A stretch of DNA of 64,000 nt from Phycisphaerales bacterium (GTDB lineage Bacteria; Planctomycetota; Phycisphaerae; Phycisphaerales; SM1A02), in assembly GCA_029268515.1 (NCBI GenBank), contig JAQWNP010000016.1, forward strand, positions 186,001 through 250,000, written 5' to 3'. A program made the translations under genes and the position numbers. Below, in pieces: positions 36,509-46,180 of the stretch; the first letter of the stretch is position 1; every line of letters starts with the position of its first letter. Below the pieces are notes generated by a model, which ran no database searches, was not told where the DNA came from, and saw only the letters and a program-made list of their open reading frames with translations.

Positions 36509-37474
36509 TCAAGACGCGCCCCAATGGCTTTTTGCAGACTGGACAAGATTAGGCTCAAAGTCCACCTGAGCATGCTTATGGCCGTGCTCATGGCTTTTGC
36601 CATCTATTGATTCTCCCAGAACTTCTAATCGAGTAATTCCCCACGCCAACCCAAGACCAAGAAAAAGAGCCATTGAGAGTTTGTATCGATCGTGAGAGTG
36701 AAATTGTAGCTCTGGGAGCAAATCACTGAGTGCAATACATAAGAATGCCCCAGCAGAAATACTCAGACCCACCGTACTGGCCATAAGCCGACTTTCTTCA
36801 TCACCAAGTAGGCCGAGCCAGAAGAAAAACGCGCCAACCGGTACCGCGAAACTAAAGAATAAATTGACAAGATGTTGTCGTGCTCGCTGAGCTTTCTCCA
36901 CTGCCATTATGGTTCCCAGTGTGAAACTATCAAAAGGTTTGTGCAGCACAATCACGAGAAAGGTACCAAAGCCAGCAAGCCCCTGAACTTTCCCATCAGG
37001 CAAAAGTCCTGCAGAAACACTAGCCGCAAGAGCGAGGCCTGCAATCATACTGTGCACCGTCAGTCCAATCATGGCACCAAACCAACCCACATCGTGACTA
37101 TGTCCAGGTTCAGAGCAGCGATCATCTTTATTTTTATTATCTGATATGAGCTCAACATCACCATGGTGGTGATAACAAAAGAAACGTTCCAGGAAGAACA
37201 TCAGTAAAAAACCTGCAATGACCCAGAGCATCACCGGAACTAGAGCATCATGCACTGCTCCACCCTCATCCGCGACCAATTCTAGACGAGCGTCTATCGC
37301 ATCTGGCATCAGATGAAGAAGGGCCACACCCAACATTGCCCCGCCAACAAAACTTGAAGCCAATGCCAGACGTGTGTGAGTCATCTTCATATAGATAGGA
37401 AGAAACCCTCCCAGTAGGGAGGCAAGAATGATGAGGACACAGTAAATAACAAGTAACCAGATTGGTGAAATCAC
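36509..37474 (-). CDS. ZIP-family metal transporter
   Basis: 321 aa with about eight TM helices. The ZIP signature is visible in TM IV (LTVHSMIAGLALAASVSAGL) and TM V (FLVIVLHKPFDSFTLGT, where many members have HE). A His-rich loop between TM III and IV (CYHHHGD, then GHSHDVGW) is the usual cytoplasmic metal-binding loop, and the C-terminal KSHEHGHKHAQ repeats the feature. It imports divalent metal such as zinc into the cytoplasm. It lies downstream of the DUF6268-like gene's divergent neighbour and is probably monocistronic. Metal specificity cannot be read from sequence. Confidence 0.9.
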   Translation of the reverse strand: MISPIWLLVIYCVLIILASLLGGFLPIYMKMTHTRLALASSFVGGAMLGVALLHLMPDAIDARLELVADEGGAVHDALVPVMLWVIAGFLLMFFLERFFCYHHHGDVELISDNKNKDDRCSEPGHSHDVGWFGAMIGLTVHSMIAGLALAASVSAGLLPDGKVQGLAGFGTFLVIVLHKPFDSFTLGTIMAVEKAQRARQHLVNLFFSFAVPVGAFFFWLGLLGDEESRLMASTVGLSISAGAFLCIALSDLLPELQFHSHDRYKLSMALFLGLGLAWGITRLEVLGESIDGKSHEHGHKHAQVDFEPNLVQSAKSHWGAS

Positions 37475-37516
37475 GACCAGAGACTCTCTTCGTTTGAATA
37501 AATTATAAGTACGACC

Positions 37517-38545
37517 CTAAAAGGTAATTTGACCTTGAATCCCCAGCAAGAAACCCGGCCTAAATTTCTGATCTGCAACTGTATTGCCATTCGCATCTAA
37601 AGCTTCCAGCTGCCCCCACGCATTTAATCCAGAATAGATAGAGATCGAAGATCGTGTCGTCGCATTCCACCGCAAGAAGCCATAGACCGGCAAGGAACGT
37701 ATGACACCAACACCTCTGGATGCTGGGCCCTCATCGTCCAATCGAAAACGAGTCCATTCATAGGCAGCACCCAAACCAACATCCCAACCCTCGGCAAGGG
37801 TATATACCAACTCAATACCAGTTTCATCACCCCAACCAGTGGACATGCGTGTCGTGAATAGAAGATTGTCATAAATGCGCCAGTCAGCAATCACAATTGG
37901 ATAAAAGTAGAGCGAATCTTCTAATCGCGTGGTCACGCCAAAGCCCCCACCAATCGTCAGATTTGGACTGAACGAATAGCTTACGCCCACCGCACCACCA
38001 GCTTCAATGCCATCAGCCCAGTCTGCTTCAGATTCCGCTCCAAAACGCACTTGACCACCGCCGAAGACGCGCCATTGTCTGTCAATCGTCAACACCCCGC
38101 CCATATTTAACTGCAATGAATCCACACTGCTCCATGGGGAATTACCGAAGAATGAATTGCTCCCCTGGTCAGAAAAATCAAACGAATCTAATTGGTACCG
38201 AGCGCCATAACTGAGATCAAGCGTATCAGTCAGCGCTGTTACACCTCGCCCACGAATGCGAAAGCGTCCCAGACTAAATGAGCCACCACCTTCAATCGAT
38301 GAGTTGAACAGATAGGCATAACTTATTGAAGTGGTCAATCTGGTCCCAGGAATAAATGATGTTTCCTGCCCCAACCCTGGGACAGCTGCCTGATCTACAG
38401 AATCGGCTTGGGAAGAAACCGCCGCTGAATCCTGAATTGCACTGCCAATTGCAAGCGTCAAGCGACTGCCACTGCTCGGTCCTGTGGGCGATGACGTACT
38501 GGCAATTGCAAGAGTCATTACTGCGAGGCCTGTTGATATAAACAT
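37517..38545 (-). CDS. DUF6268-like outer-membrane beta-barrel protein
   Basis: 342 aa. A signal peptide (MFISTGLAVMTLAIASTSS) is followed by a low-complexity Ser/Gln/Val segment and then alternating polar/hydrophobic strands ending in aromatic residues (SVDSLQLNMGGVLTIDRQW, WRIYDNLLFTTRMSTGW). The C-terminus (FRPGFLLGIQGQITF) ends in Phe, as outer-membrane barrels do. The repeated -GxGAAYEW-type strands fit a porin-like fold of 10 to 16 strands. It matches my memory of DUF6268 proteins of Planctomycetes and Bacteroidetes, with moderate confidence. Confidence 0.75.
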   Translation of the reverse strand: MFISTGLAVMTLAIASTSSPTGPSSGSRLTLAIGSAIQDSAAVSSQADSVDQAAVPGLGQETSFIPGTRLTTSISYAYLFNSSIEGGGSFSLGRFRIRGRGVTALTDTLDLSYGARYQLDSFDFSDQGSNSFFGNSPWSSVDSLQLNMGGVLTIDRQWRVFGGGQVRFGAESEADWADGIEAGGAVGVSYSFSPNLTIGGGFGVTTRLEDSLYFYPIVIADWRIYDNLLFTTRMSTGWGDETGIELVYTLAEGWDVGLGAAYEWTRFRLDDEGPASRGVGVIRSLPVYGFLRWNATTRSSISIYSGLNAWGQLEALDANGNTVADQKFRPGFLLGIQGQITF

Positions 38546-38614
38546 TGTCTAGGTCCTTCCGCAAATCAAGCGGTCTATGAAGGTTCGTAAGATTCTCTAT
38601 TGAGATTGAGGCAA

Positions 38615-38687
38615 TGGAGCAGATGAGACTCGAACTCACAACCTCCTCGATGCGACCGAGGCGCTCTCCCAATTGAGCTACTGCCCC
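38615..38687 (-). tRNA. tRNA-Ala (anticodon CGC)
   Basis: A full cloverleaf reads on the minus strand. The acceptor stem is GGGGCAG / CTGCTCC with the alanine identity pair G3:U70. The D arm is GCTC...GAGC. The anticodon stem CCTCG/CGAGG holds loop GTCGCAT, giving anticodon CGC (codon GCG). The T arm has loop TTCGAGT. The discriminator is A, and no CCA is encoded. Confidence 0.95.
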
Positions 38688-38801
38688 GATATGGGAAGCC
38701 GTAGTATAACTTCCCGCGCATGCCAAAGTAGAAACCAACAGTATGAGCCTGAAAGGCCAATCGTATTTATTTTTGGTTCAAGCCAATGGATTAGGCATAC
38801 A

Positions 38802-39350
38802 TCATCCAATAACCCGCGGCATATCAAGAACTCGCCTGAGATCAAGAAGTTGCCCGCTGTGAGCTCCATTATGAAAACAAACTCTAGCAATAAGATTAAC
38901 GACTGAGATTGAGCCATCATGCCATTGCAATTCAGCCTCTAGCTCATCATCTTTAAGATGACTCACTGTATGTGCCAGACGCTGGCAAGCGAAGGCAAAG
39001 ATTGATTGACTCCGCATCAGGCAAGGATACATGTGGGAATCACTTGTTGGCAGCGACCCTCGACAAATTGACGGTATTTCAAAACGAACTCTTTCTCCTT
39101 GATCGCTATCAGATTCAGTGAAGTCATCAGCTGGCAAATCCGTTCCATCTAAGCTAGCTGCCACCCGAGTCATGGTGAAGGCGCAGTGGCCCAACGTCCA
39201 AATCGGATGATTTGGAAGCCCAGGCCTTTGTTCCAGTGCTGATTGTTCATCAAATCCGACCATGAGCCGAAGCATGAATTGCTCACTGCATCGAACCACC
39301 TGTCCCAAAATGGCTGCTTGACCCATTGCTGGCTTCTCCAAATCTGCCAT
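38802..39350 (-). CDS. DinB-like metal-binding four-helix protein
   Basis: About 182 aa from the ATG at 39350; ATG 39392 is an alternative. The DinB/YfiT fold is suggested by three spaced histidines: HPIWTLGHCAF in helix 2, and FHNGAHSGQLLDLRR near the C-terminus, where members have HxxHxGQ. Helices 1 and 3 fit the pattern (SEQFMLRLMVGFDEQ, RSQSIFAFACQRLAHTV). Such proteins include thiol transferases and damage-induced proteins. The substrate here is unknown. Divergent from mutS. Confidence 0.75.
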   Translation of the reverse strand: MADLEKPAMGQAAILGQVVRCSEQFMLRLMVGFDEQSALEQRPGLPNHPIWTLGHCAFTMTRVAASLDGTDLPADDFTESDSDQGERVRFEIPSICRGSLPTSDSHMYPCLMRSQSIFAFACQRLAHTVSHLKDDELEAELQWHDGSISVVNLIARVCFHNGAHSGQLLDLRRVLDMPRVIG

Positions 39351-39463
39351 ATTCCCAAAACCTGTGGGGCAATGCTCGCCCCCAGAGACCAATCACGTCA
39401 AGTTGTCCAGAGCATCAACCCAACTGCTAAATCCTTGCTCCTGACCAGTACAATACTGACTTC

Positions 39464-42157
39464 ATGGTGAAGCATCCTCCAGGTCCATCATCCGCCAAGA
39501 AGGCACCCCGCAAGCAGCCCAAGAAGAAGGCTCGCGATCCCCAAGCGACCCCTGCGATGCAACAGTGGTCGCGTTTTAAGAAGCAGCATCCCGATTGTGT
39601 ACTTCTCTTCCGAATGGGTGATTTCTATGAGCTCTTCAATGAGGATGCAGTCCATGTCAGCAAGCTTCTGGGATTGACCCTAACGCAGCGCAGTGAAGGT
39701 GTACCCATGGCTGGGGTCCCCGCCCATGCGCTTGAGGCATACTTGCGTCGACTGGTCGAACATGGCCAACGTGTGGCAATCTGTGATCAAATCCAGGACC
39801 CGCGCGATGCAAAGGGTGTTGTTGATCGAGCTGTAACACGACTGGTCACACCTGGAACGCTTGTTGATGAAACACTCTTAGATGAAGCTGCCTGCAATCA
39901 TGTGGCCGCATTCATTCTAGATCCTGAACCAGCAGTCGCTATCGCAGAGTTATCAACGGGACGTTTCCAGGTTGCTGCTCAACCCGAATTAGCACTTCTG
40001 GACGTCTTGGTAGCGATGGGACCATCTGAGCTGCTTTATGAAGACACGCTCGAAGAGCCACCAGAAATTGCTCGCCGCTGCGCCGAGCTTACCGGTTGCG
40101 CGTTAACCAGCCGACCAGCCTGGTCTTTTGCACAATCCGATGCGCGCGAACGTCTCGAATCTCATTTTGGCGTCAACACACTCGAGGGGTTTGGGCTCAG
40201 CAAGGGTGATATTGAGTTATCCCCTGCCGGCGGCTTGCTTCGCTATCTCCAAGAAACACAAGCTTGTGATGATCAAAACTCGCCTTCTCGACTTTCCCAC
40301 CTGCAACCTCCCCAGCGAATCAATGATGGCACCGGACTTCATATTGATGCCATCTCCATTCGAAGCCTCGAAATCGAGCGAACACTTCGTAGCGGGCAAG
40401 TTGATGGGTCACTACTAGCAGCACTTCAAAGCTGTACCACACCGATGGGCAAGCGTCTCTTCCGTCAATGGCTCTGTTTCCCGCTTGGAGATGTCGAAAC
40501 GATCGAATCCAGGCAAGATATCGTGCAGGTCTTCTTCGATGATCGCGCCCTAGCCAACTCCCTCTCCAAGCAAATTGCTCCGATTCAGGATGTCGCAAGG
40601 ATTGTGGGTCGCATTGCTACACGGCGGGCAACGCCTCGCGATCTCGTTGCACTTGGCCAGTCGATCAGTCGACTTGACGGGCTTATTGGACCGCTTGATG
40701 CTGCTCCAGCCCTTGCTCCATTCCAAGAGAGGCTTGAGAAACTTTCAGATCAACTCCGGCCACTCTCAAGAGATATTGTTGAAGCTTGTGTCGATTCACC
40801 GCCCCCCCATCTCAGAGATGGAGGCCTCTTCCGTACAGGCATTGATGCAGCGCTCGACGAAGCACGCACTTTGCAAACTGATGCATCAGGTTGGCTCGCA
40901 AACTACCAAGCGTCTTTGATCGAAGAAACTTCTATTCCATCACTCAAAGTTGGATACAACAAAGTATTCGGTTATTACATTGAAGTCACACATCTTCATA
41001 CTTCAAATGTTCCCGATCATTTTTCACGCAAGCAGACACTCAAAAATGCTGAACGCTACATTACCCCCGAACTCAAAGAGTTTGAGGAAAAGATTCTTCA
41101 TGCAAAGACACTGAGCGTGGAAAGAGAACAAACGCTTTTTGAAGATTTCTGCCATCGCGCACAAGATGCTGCCGCGAGCATCTCAGATTTTGCAGTGCTT
41201 GTTTCCGAAATCGATGTGCTCTTATGCTTTGCGGAAAACGCTGTCGCATACAAACATGTTCGACCAAAGATTTCTAAAGAACCAGTACTTTCAATTGAAG
41301 GTGGCCGACACCCAGTACTTGACCGCATGTTGAGAGATGGCTTTGTGCCCAATGATACTGAGCTCGGTGGCGCAGCCGACCTCAACTCTCCACCACTTGG
41401 GCTCATCACCGGCCCCAACATGGCTGGCAAGAGCACCTATATTCGTCAGGTGGCACTCTTGGTACTACTCGCTCATACCGGCAGCTTCATTCCTGCTGAA
41501 AAGGCGACAATCGGACTCACCGACCGCATCTTCACCCGCATCGGTGCTTCAGATGAACTACATGCGGGCGCCTCAACATTCATGGTTGAAATGACTGAGA
41601 CCGCAAACATCCTCCATCATGCAACTGATCGAAGTCTGGTCATTCTTGATGAGATTGGCCGTGGCACCAGCACCCTTGACGGCCTGAGCCTTGCATGGGC
41701 AATCACCGAATCACTGGCCAGCATCGGGTGCCGAACACTTTTTGCCACCCACTATCACGAGCTCACCACACTCGCCGATACCCATGCCAATATTAAGAAT
41801 TTGCATGTGACGGTGCGAGAATGGGGTGATCAGATCGTGTTTCTTCACCGCGTCGAGCCAGGCCGCACTGATCGAAGCTATGGCATCCACGTCGCACGAA
41901 TTGCTGGTGTCCCTAAAGAGACGCTCCAACGTGCCAGTGAACTACTCGATTCTCTTGCCGTAGAACACTCTTCAGCACTCCCTGACAGACCAAATAATGA
42001 CAATGAACAACTCTCTTTGTTTGCCTCATCGACCGAACATCCTGCAATGCAGGAACTACGCGATCTCCAACTCGATACCATGACACCCATGGCTGCATTT
42101 GACCTCCTTCGTAAAATAAACTCTGACATCAACAACACGCCCCCCCCTTCTGTTTGA
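39464..42157 (+). CDS. mutS: DNA mismatch repair protein MutS
   Basis: 897 aa. The mismatch-wedge FYE motif is in LLFRMGDFYELFNEDA (residues ~48-63). The core and lever domains follow (SLKVGYNKVFGYYIEVTHLH). The ABC-type ATPase has Walker A GPNMAGKSTYIRQV and Walker B LVILDEIGRGTSTLDG, then ATHYHEL. It recognises mispaired bases and recruits MutL. The first ~30 residues are a basic tail (KKAPRKQPKKKARD) not usual in MutS. mutL is not in the window. The twin thioredoxin genes follow after 4 bp, suggesting a shared transcript. Confidence 0.97.
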   Translation: MVKHPPGPSSAKKAPRKQPKKKARDPQATPAMQQWSRFKKQHPDCVLLFRMGDFYELFNEDAVHVSKLLGLTLTQRSEGVPMAGVPAHALEAYLRRLVEHGQRVAICDQIQDPRDAKGVVDRAVTRLVTPGTLVDETLLDEAACNHVAAFILDPEPAVAIAELSTGRFQVAAQPELALLDVLVAMGPSELLYEDTLEEPPEIARRCAELTGCALTSRPAWSFAQSDARERLESHFGVNTLEGFGLSKGDIELSPAGGLLRYLQETQACDDQNSPSRLSHLQPPQRINDGTGLHIDAISIRSLEIERTLRSGQVDGSLLAALQSCTTPMGKRLFRQWLCFPLGDVETIESRQDIVQVFFDDRALANSLSKQIAPIQDVARIVGRIATRRATPRDLVALGQSISRLDGLIGPLDAAPALAPFQERLEKLSDQLRPLSRDIVEACVDSPPPHLRDGGLFRTGIDAALDEARTLQTDASGWLANYQASLIEETSIPSLKVGYNKVFGYYIEVTHLHTSNVPDHFSRKQTLKNAERYITPELKEFEEKILHAKTLSVEREQTLFEDFCHRAQDAAASISDFAVLVSEIDVLLCFAENAVAYKHVRPKISKEPVLSIEGGRHPVLDRMLRDGFVPNDTELGGAADLNSPPLGLITGPNMAGKSTYIRQVALLVLLAHTGSFIPAEKATIGLTDRIFTRIGASDELHAGASTFMVEMTETANILHHATDRSLVILDEIGRGTSTLDGLSLAWAITESLASIGCRTLFATHYHELTTLADTHANIKNLHVTVREWGDQIVFLHRVEPGRTDRSYGIHVARIAGVPKETLQRASELLDSLAVEHSSALPDRPNNDNEQLSLFASSTEHPAMQELRDLQLDTMTPMAAFDLLRKINSDINNTPPPSV

Positions 42158-42161
42158 TCGC

Positions 42162-42725
42162 ATGAATAAAACCCAACTCAACAGTATTTTCAATCAAGCA
42201 CTTGATTTCTCCGCCTATCTCGCCACAGATCCAGAAAAGGCCAAGCGATGGCAGGAGTTCTACGACCAAATACAACTCAACACTGACCAAGAACGCCTGA
42301 TTCATGGATTCACCCGCACCATGCGAGTACTTTGCATTAGTGGCATTTGGTGTGGCGATTGTGTGCAACAAGGACCGCTCCTTGAGCGAATCGCTCAAGC
42401 GAACAAATGCGTGGACCTCCGTTGGATTGATCGTGATCAGCACGCTGATTTCACGAAACATTTCATGATCAATGCAGGGCAGCGTGTCCCCGTTGTGATC
42501 TTCATGGCTGAAGATTTCGAGCCAGTGTCGATCATGGGCGATCGAACCCTAAGCCGCTATCGTGCAATGGCACAACGACATGGCGTCGCAGTCTGCCCAC
42601 TACCAAGCCAAATATTACCTGAAGATGAAATTCACGAGACGTTACAACAGTGGCTCGACGAGTTTGAACGCGTACATCTTCTACTTCGGCTCAGTGGTCG
42701 CCTACGAGCCATTCACGGAGATTAG
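42162..42725 (+). CDS. Thioredoxin-like protein, twin copy 1
   Basis: 187 aa. The CxxC site is WCGDC (LCISGIWCGDCVQQG) about 60 residues in, at the start of a thioredoxin-like fold. The cis-Pro region (GQRVPVVIFMAEDFEP) and a family-specific tail (GDRTLSRYRAMAQRHG) follow. No signal peptide, so cytoplasmic. It is ~45% similar by eye to the next gene, sharing the WCGDC site, FMAEDFEP and GDRTLSRYR. It starts 4 bp after mutS. Confidence 0.82.
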   Translation: MNKTQLNSIFNQALDFSAYLATDPEKAKRWQEFYDQIQLNTDQERLIHGFTRTMRVLCISGIWCGDCVQQGPLLERIAQANKCVDLRWIDRDQHADFTKHFMINAGQRVPVVIFMAEDFEPVSIMGDRTLSRYRAMAQRHGVAVCPLPSQILPEDEIHETLQQWLDEFERVHLLLRLSGRLRAIHGD

Positions 42726-42739
42726 AAAGTAACTTACTA

Positions 42740-43315
42740 ATGTTAATGAACGCTTCCATTCTGAAAGCCCATTACGACCAAGGTGTTGATTTTGCCGGCC
42801 TCATCGACATGGCTGAACCTGACCGACGGCCACAGTGGCGTGATCGGTATGACCTCCTTGAACTTGATCCCGATCAAACAAAACGCGCTCAACAATGGGA
42901 ACGCACTATTCACATTTTGTGCATGACTGGGCCATGGTGTGGCGATTGCGCCCTACAGGGCGCTTCTTTACAACGCATCACCGAAGCAAACCCAACGCAT
43001 CTTCGAATTCGTTTTATCCCACGTCTTGAGAATTTTGCTGAACTCATTACTGCAAATCCCATCAACGCAGGTTTTCGAGTACCCATCACGTGGTTTATGG
43101 CTGAAGACTTCGAGCCCATTTCACGAATAGGCGATCGCACCTTAAGCCGATACCGATCCATCGCCCGAAAAACGCTGGGACCTGATTCAAATGTACTGGC
43201 GCCCCCACCAGAAAATCCTGTTCGAGCAGTACTAGATGAAGTACTCGATGAGTGTGAACGTGTATCACTTCTTCTCTCGCTCAGCCCCCGACTACGCCAA
43301 AAGCACGGCGACTGA
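42740..43315 (+). CDS. Thioredoxin-like protein, twin copy 2
   Basis: 191 aa. Same layout as copy 1: LCMTGPWCGDCALQG for the CxxC, GFRVPITWFMAEDFEP for the cis-Pro strand, and GDRTLSRYRSIARK. The leader (SILKAHYDQGVDFAGLIDM) differs more than the core. No signal peptide. It follows copy 1 after 14 bp. The duplicates could act as a redox pair or on different targets. Confidence 0.82.
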   Translation: MLMNASILKAHYDQGVDFAGLIDMAEPDRRPQWRDRYDLLELDPDQTKRAQQWERTIHILCMTGPWCGDCALQGASLQRITEANPTHLRIRFIPRLENFAELITANPINAGFRVPITWFMAEDFEPISRIGDRTLSRYRSIARKTLGPDSNVLAPPPENPVRAVLDEVLDECERVSLLLSLSPRLRQKHGD

Positions 43316-43337
43316 ATCAAGTTCAGCCACCGTGCTT
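43301..43337. terminator. Nested dyad between convergent genes, possible bidirectional terminator
   Basis: Outer arms AAGCACGG (43301-43308) and CCGTGCTT (43330-43337) enclose an inner CTGAA-TCAAG-TTCAG hairpin. It covers the stop region of the second thioredoxin gene and faces the convergent gene ending at 43357. No T-run follows, so Rho-independent termination is not certain. Confidence 0.35.
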
Positions 43338-43356
43338 CGGACGATTGAATAGTTGC

Positions 43357-44562
43357 TTACTTCGTTTCAGGCATACGTTCGATCATTCTGCCAACCATCA
43401 CAACCTGAGCAGGGGTGCCAGCAGCCATTAACAATCCTGTCTTGTTGTCATAGGATAATTCTGCAGCAGGCCCATCACTGGAGACCATCGCCAAGCCTTC
43501 TTGCATCGTCGCCAGGATATCGTCACTGGTCAACTCGCCAGATAAAATGGAACGAATTGACCAAACATTCCAGTCTTTTGCTCGCCCGAGACCAAGCTCA
43601 TTCGTTCGACGATAAGGAGAACTAGAGGAACCTCGTCCACGTGCACTTGCTTCATGCAGCGTGAGTTGAAAGACCGGTTCACCTCCAACCGATGGATACG
43701 GTGTTGTTTCCATAACATGAATGGCCTTGAGGACATCACCCGCTGGCGATAATCCATCCAGTACCATCAATGCTGAACGAGCAGAAACCTGATGTAGTTC
43801 AATCGCAGGCAATTGAATACTGCCTGCATCAGCCCCGACTAACACACTGAGTTTCGGCTGCACGGCTTGGAGACTCTTGACGTAGTCCGAGACCAGGCCA
43901 CCAGAAAATGACAGAGACACCAAGCTGGCGGCATGAGATGCTCTTGAACCACTTGATAGTATCGATTTCGCAAGCATTTTTTCTATTTGCGAGCACTGCA
44001 CTACTGGCCCCAACACGGCGAGCTGCGCACGTTGAACATCGAGTGACAAAGCGGCACCATCAAGAATGTCATAGAGATAGTCAGAAGCCGCAGATGCCGC
44101 CTCAGTATCTGCAAAAGAAAAGATTTTGACAATCAGTGCAGACGGATTACTTCGATCAAATTCGACGCCCGGACCGACCACTTCGAAGCCAGCATAATTC
44201 TTAACGAGCGAAGAAGTTGCACCAACAACGATATCATCACCTGACTCAACGGTGCTGATACTGTTGGCAACAAAGGCTGTGTAAATAGCCTCTAACGGAA
44301 GATCTTTCACGTCACCGCCCCCAGTGATCACAATAGGTTGAATCAAACCAGTGCCATCAAACGTGATAATGCGTTTTCCTGTCAGGTCAGCAAGACGTGG
44401 CAACAAGTCACTCACGGTCACTCGATGGCCTGCTCTACCAATCGACTCTTTAGTTGCTTGATCAACCATCGCTTCTTGATGCATTGGTTGAGCAAAGGTG
44501 ATTGCTGGATAAGCAAAGGCGCACGACAGCGCAGCCACCTTAAGGTGTTGTGTAAACTTCAT
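43357..44562 (-). CDS. Secreted secretin-N-like protein
   Basis: 401 aa. A clear signal peptide (MKFTQHLKVAALSCAFAYPA, cleavage near TFA-QP). The next ~90 residues (VSDLLPRLADLTGKRIITFD, DVKDLPLEAIYTAF, SGDDIVVGATSSLVKN) fit an STN/secretin-N0 fold. Later segments (SARSALMVLDGL, KTGLLMAAGTPAQVVMVGRM) resemble the N1/N3 modules of secretins, with the usual final Gly-rich strand. No secretin pore domain follows. It might be a periplasmic scaffold in a secretion or piliation system, but no other such gene is nearby. Confidence 0.6.
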   Translation of the reverse strand: MKFTQHLKVAALSCAFAYPAITFAQPMHQEAMVDQATKESIGRAGHRVTVSDLLPRLADLTGKRIITFDGTGLIQPIVITGGGDVKDLPLEAIYTAFVANSISTVESGDDIVVGATSSLVKNYAGFEVVGPGVEFDRSNPSALIVKIFSFADTEAASAASDYLYDILDGAALSLDVQRAQLAVLGPVVQCSQIEKMLAKSILSSGSRASHAASLVSLSFSGGLVSDYVKSLQAVQPKLSVLVGADAGSIQLPAIELHQVSARSALMVLDGLSPAGDVLKAIHVMETTPYPSVGGEPVFQLTLHEASARGRGSSSSPYRRTNELGLGRAKDWNVWSIRSILSGELTSDDILATMQEGLAMVSSDGPAAELSYDNKTGLLMAAGTPAQVVMVGRMIERMPETK

Positions 44563-44695
44563 TAAATTCTCCTTTGATCAGTTAGTGGACCACTTAATGT
44601 AGTCCGGCATGAAACCTGCCCGGTGCCTGAAGAGGTAACGCCCGATCTGAGTTATGATTTCGATGTTTCTGAAAATATTTAAATGGAAGCTGGGC

Positions 44696-45727
44696 TCATG
44701 AAGGCCTCCAACCCGAATCATCGGGCGTCAAGGACTTCCAACAAGTCTCCAACAATGCCTCTAAGCCTAAATGCGTAGCACCACTAATAACCAAAGGTGT
44801 ACTGGCCAGTTTTGCTTCCGTCATTAAGCGATGTGATACTTCCTCAATGTCCTGAGGCATGACCAAGTCGACTTTGTTGATCGCCACAATCTCGGGTTTA
44901 CTTGCGAGTGTTTCTGAGTGTTCCTCAAGCTCAGCCCGAATCGTGAAGTAATTCTGTACCGCATCACTACCATCCATTGATGCCACATCAATCACATGTA
45001 CCAAGGTACTTGTGCGTTCCACATGCCTCAAAAAATCGTATCCAAGTCCGGCCCCGCGAGCAGCGCCCTTGATAAGCCCTGGAATGTCGGCAAGTACAAA
45101 ACGGCGATCTCCACGAAGTTCTGCCATGCCGAGGTGTGGGCGAAGAGTTGTAAACGGGTAATCAGCAACTTTGGGATGAGCTTCCGTAAGCGCCGAGAGC
45201 AATGTTGACTTGCCTGCATTAGGCAATCCAATCAGGCCGACATCGGCGAGCAGCTTCAGTTCTAAACGCAACGTTCTGTCGACAGCTGGCTCACCATCTG
45301 TCGATTCGCGCGGAGTCTGATTAGTTGATGACTTAAAGTATTCATTGCCAAGCCCACCTCGACCACCCTGAGCCACCAGAAAACGCTGGCCTTCATCAAT
45401 CAAGTCAGCAATCTCCAGACCACTGTCATCATCAAAGACCAATGTTCCCAGGGGTACTTCTACCTCACAACTCGCTCCATCTGCACCAGTACAGCTCTTA
45501 CCCGTACCATGATCACCTCGCTTGGCACGATAGTGAGGCCGCGCACCAACACCAAGAAGTGTTGCCACCGAACGTCTTGCAATGAGTATCACATCACCGC
45601 CGCGACCACCGTTGCCACCATTGGGACCGCCTTTAGGAATAAACTTCTCGCGACGAAAGCTAATGCAGCCATTGCCGCCAGCTCCGCTTCGCACAAATAT
45701 CTTGGCTCTATCAACAAGCATGGCCAA
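44696..45727 (-). CDS. obgE: GTPase ObgE/CgtA
   Basis: 343 aa. The Gly-rich Obg domain fills the first ~155 residues (GGAGGNGCISFRREKFIPKG, GGRGGLGNEYFK). The G domain carries GLPNAGKST (G1), the YPFTTLRP switch, DIPGLIKGA (G3) and NKVD (G4). It binds the large ribosomal subunit and links ribosome assembly to growth and (p)ppGpp. The C-terminal OCT domain is absent. The gene is downstream of rpmA by ~67 bp, the usual rpmA-obg order. Confidence 0.96.
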   Translation of the reverse strand: MAMLVDRAKIFVRSGAGGNGCISFRREKFIPKGGPNGGNGGRGGDVILIARRSVATLLGVGARPHYRAKRGDHGTGKSCTGADGASCEVEVPLGTLVFDDDSGLEIADLIDEGQRFLVAQGGRGGLGNEYFKSSTNQTPRESTDGEPAVDRTLRLELKLLADVGLIGLPNAGKSTLLSALTEAHPKVADYPFTTLRPHLGMAELRGDRRFVLADIPGLIKGAARGAGLGYDFLRHVERTSTLVHVIDVASMDGSDAVQNYFTIRAELEEHSETLASKPEIVAINKVDLVMPQDIEEVSHRLMTEAKLASTPLVISGATHLGLEALLETCWKSLTPDDSGWRPS

Positions 45728-45794
45728 ACAACCAACTGGGGCTGATTTATAACCTTAAGATCTCAAAGCAATCGCGATACGCAAAGCAATGCCT

Positions 45795-46097
45795 TTATGC
45801 TGCAGGCTGCTTACTCGCAACAGGATTTTGGATCACAGTCATCCGCGGTGTGTCTGGATCAGCGGGATCAATATCAATGAAACGACCTCGGAACGACACA
45901 TTTCCTGCTTCTAGCGCAAACAATGTGTCATCTCGACCCTTTCGGACTAAATAACCCGCTTTGAAATGCGTGCCACACTGGCGCACGATGATTGCTCCGG
46001 CTTTCGCAAATTCGCCACCATACAGCTTGACCCCCCTGAACTGAGGGTTGGAGTCTCGTCCGTTCTTTGATGAACCTTGACCCTTTTTATGTGCCAT
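45795..46097 (-). CDS. rpmA: 50S ribosomal protein L27
   Basis: 100 aa. The N-terminus [17 protein letters not shown] and the following [20 protein letters not shown] are diagnostic; no cleavable leader is seen, unlike Firmicute L27. L27 lies near the peptidyl-transferase centre. The C-terminal ~15 residues ([15 protein letters not shown]) extend past the typical end. rplU usually precedes rpmA; here the next gene upstream is unrelated, so the L21-L27 pair is split. Confidence 0.96.
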   Translation of the reverse strand: MAHKKGQGSSKNGRDSNPQFRGVKLYGGEFAKAGAIIVRQCGTHFKAGYLVRKGRDDTLFALEAGNVSFRGRFIDIDPADPDTPRMTVIQNPVASKQPAA

Positions 46098-46180
46098 TGA
46101 ATTGAACTCCCGGTCGGTATCACCCTATTTTAAAAACTTAGGGCCATTGTCATTCTGTAAGAGGTTTCTGTATTTGCGAT

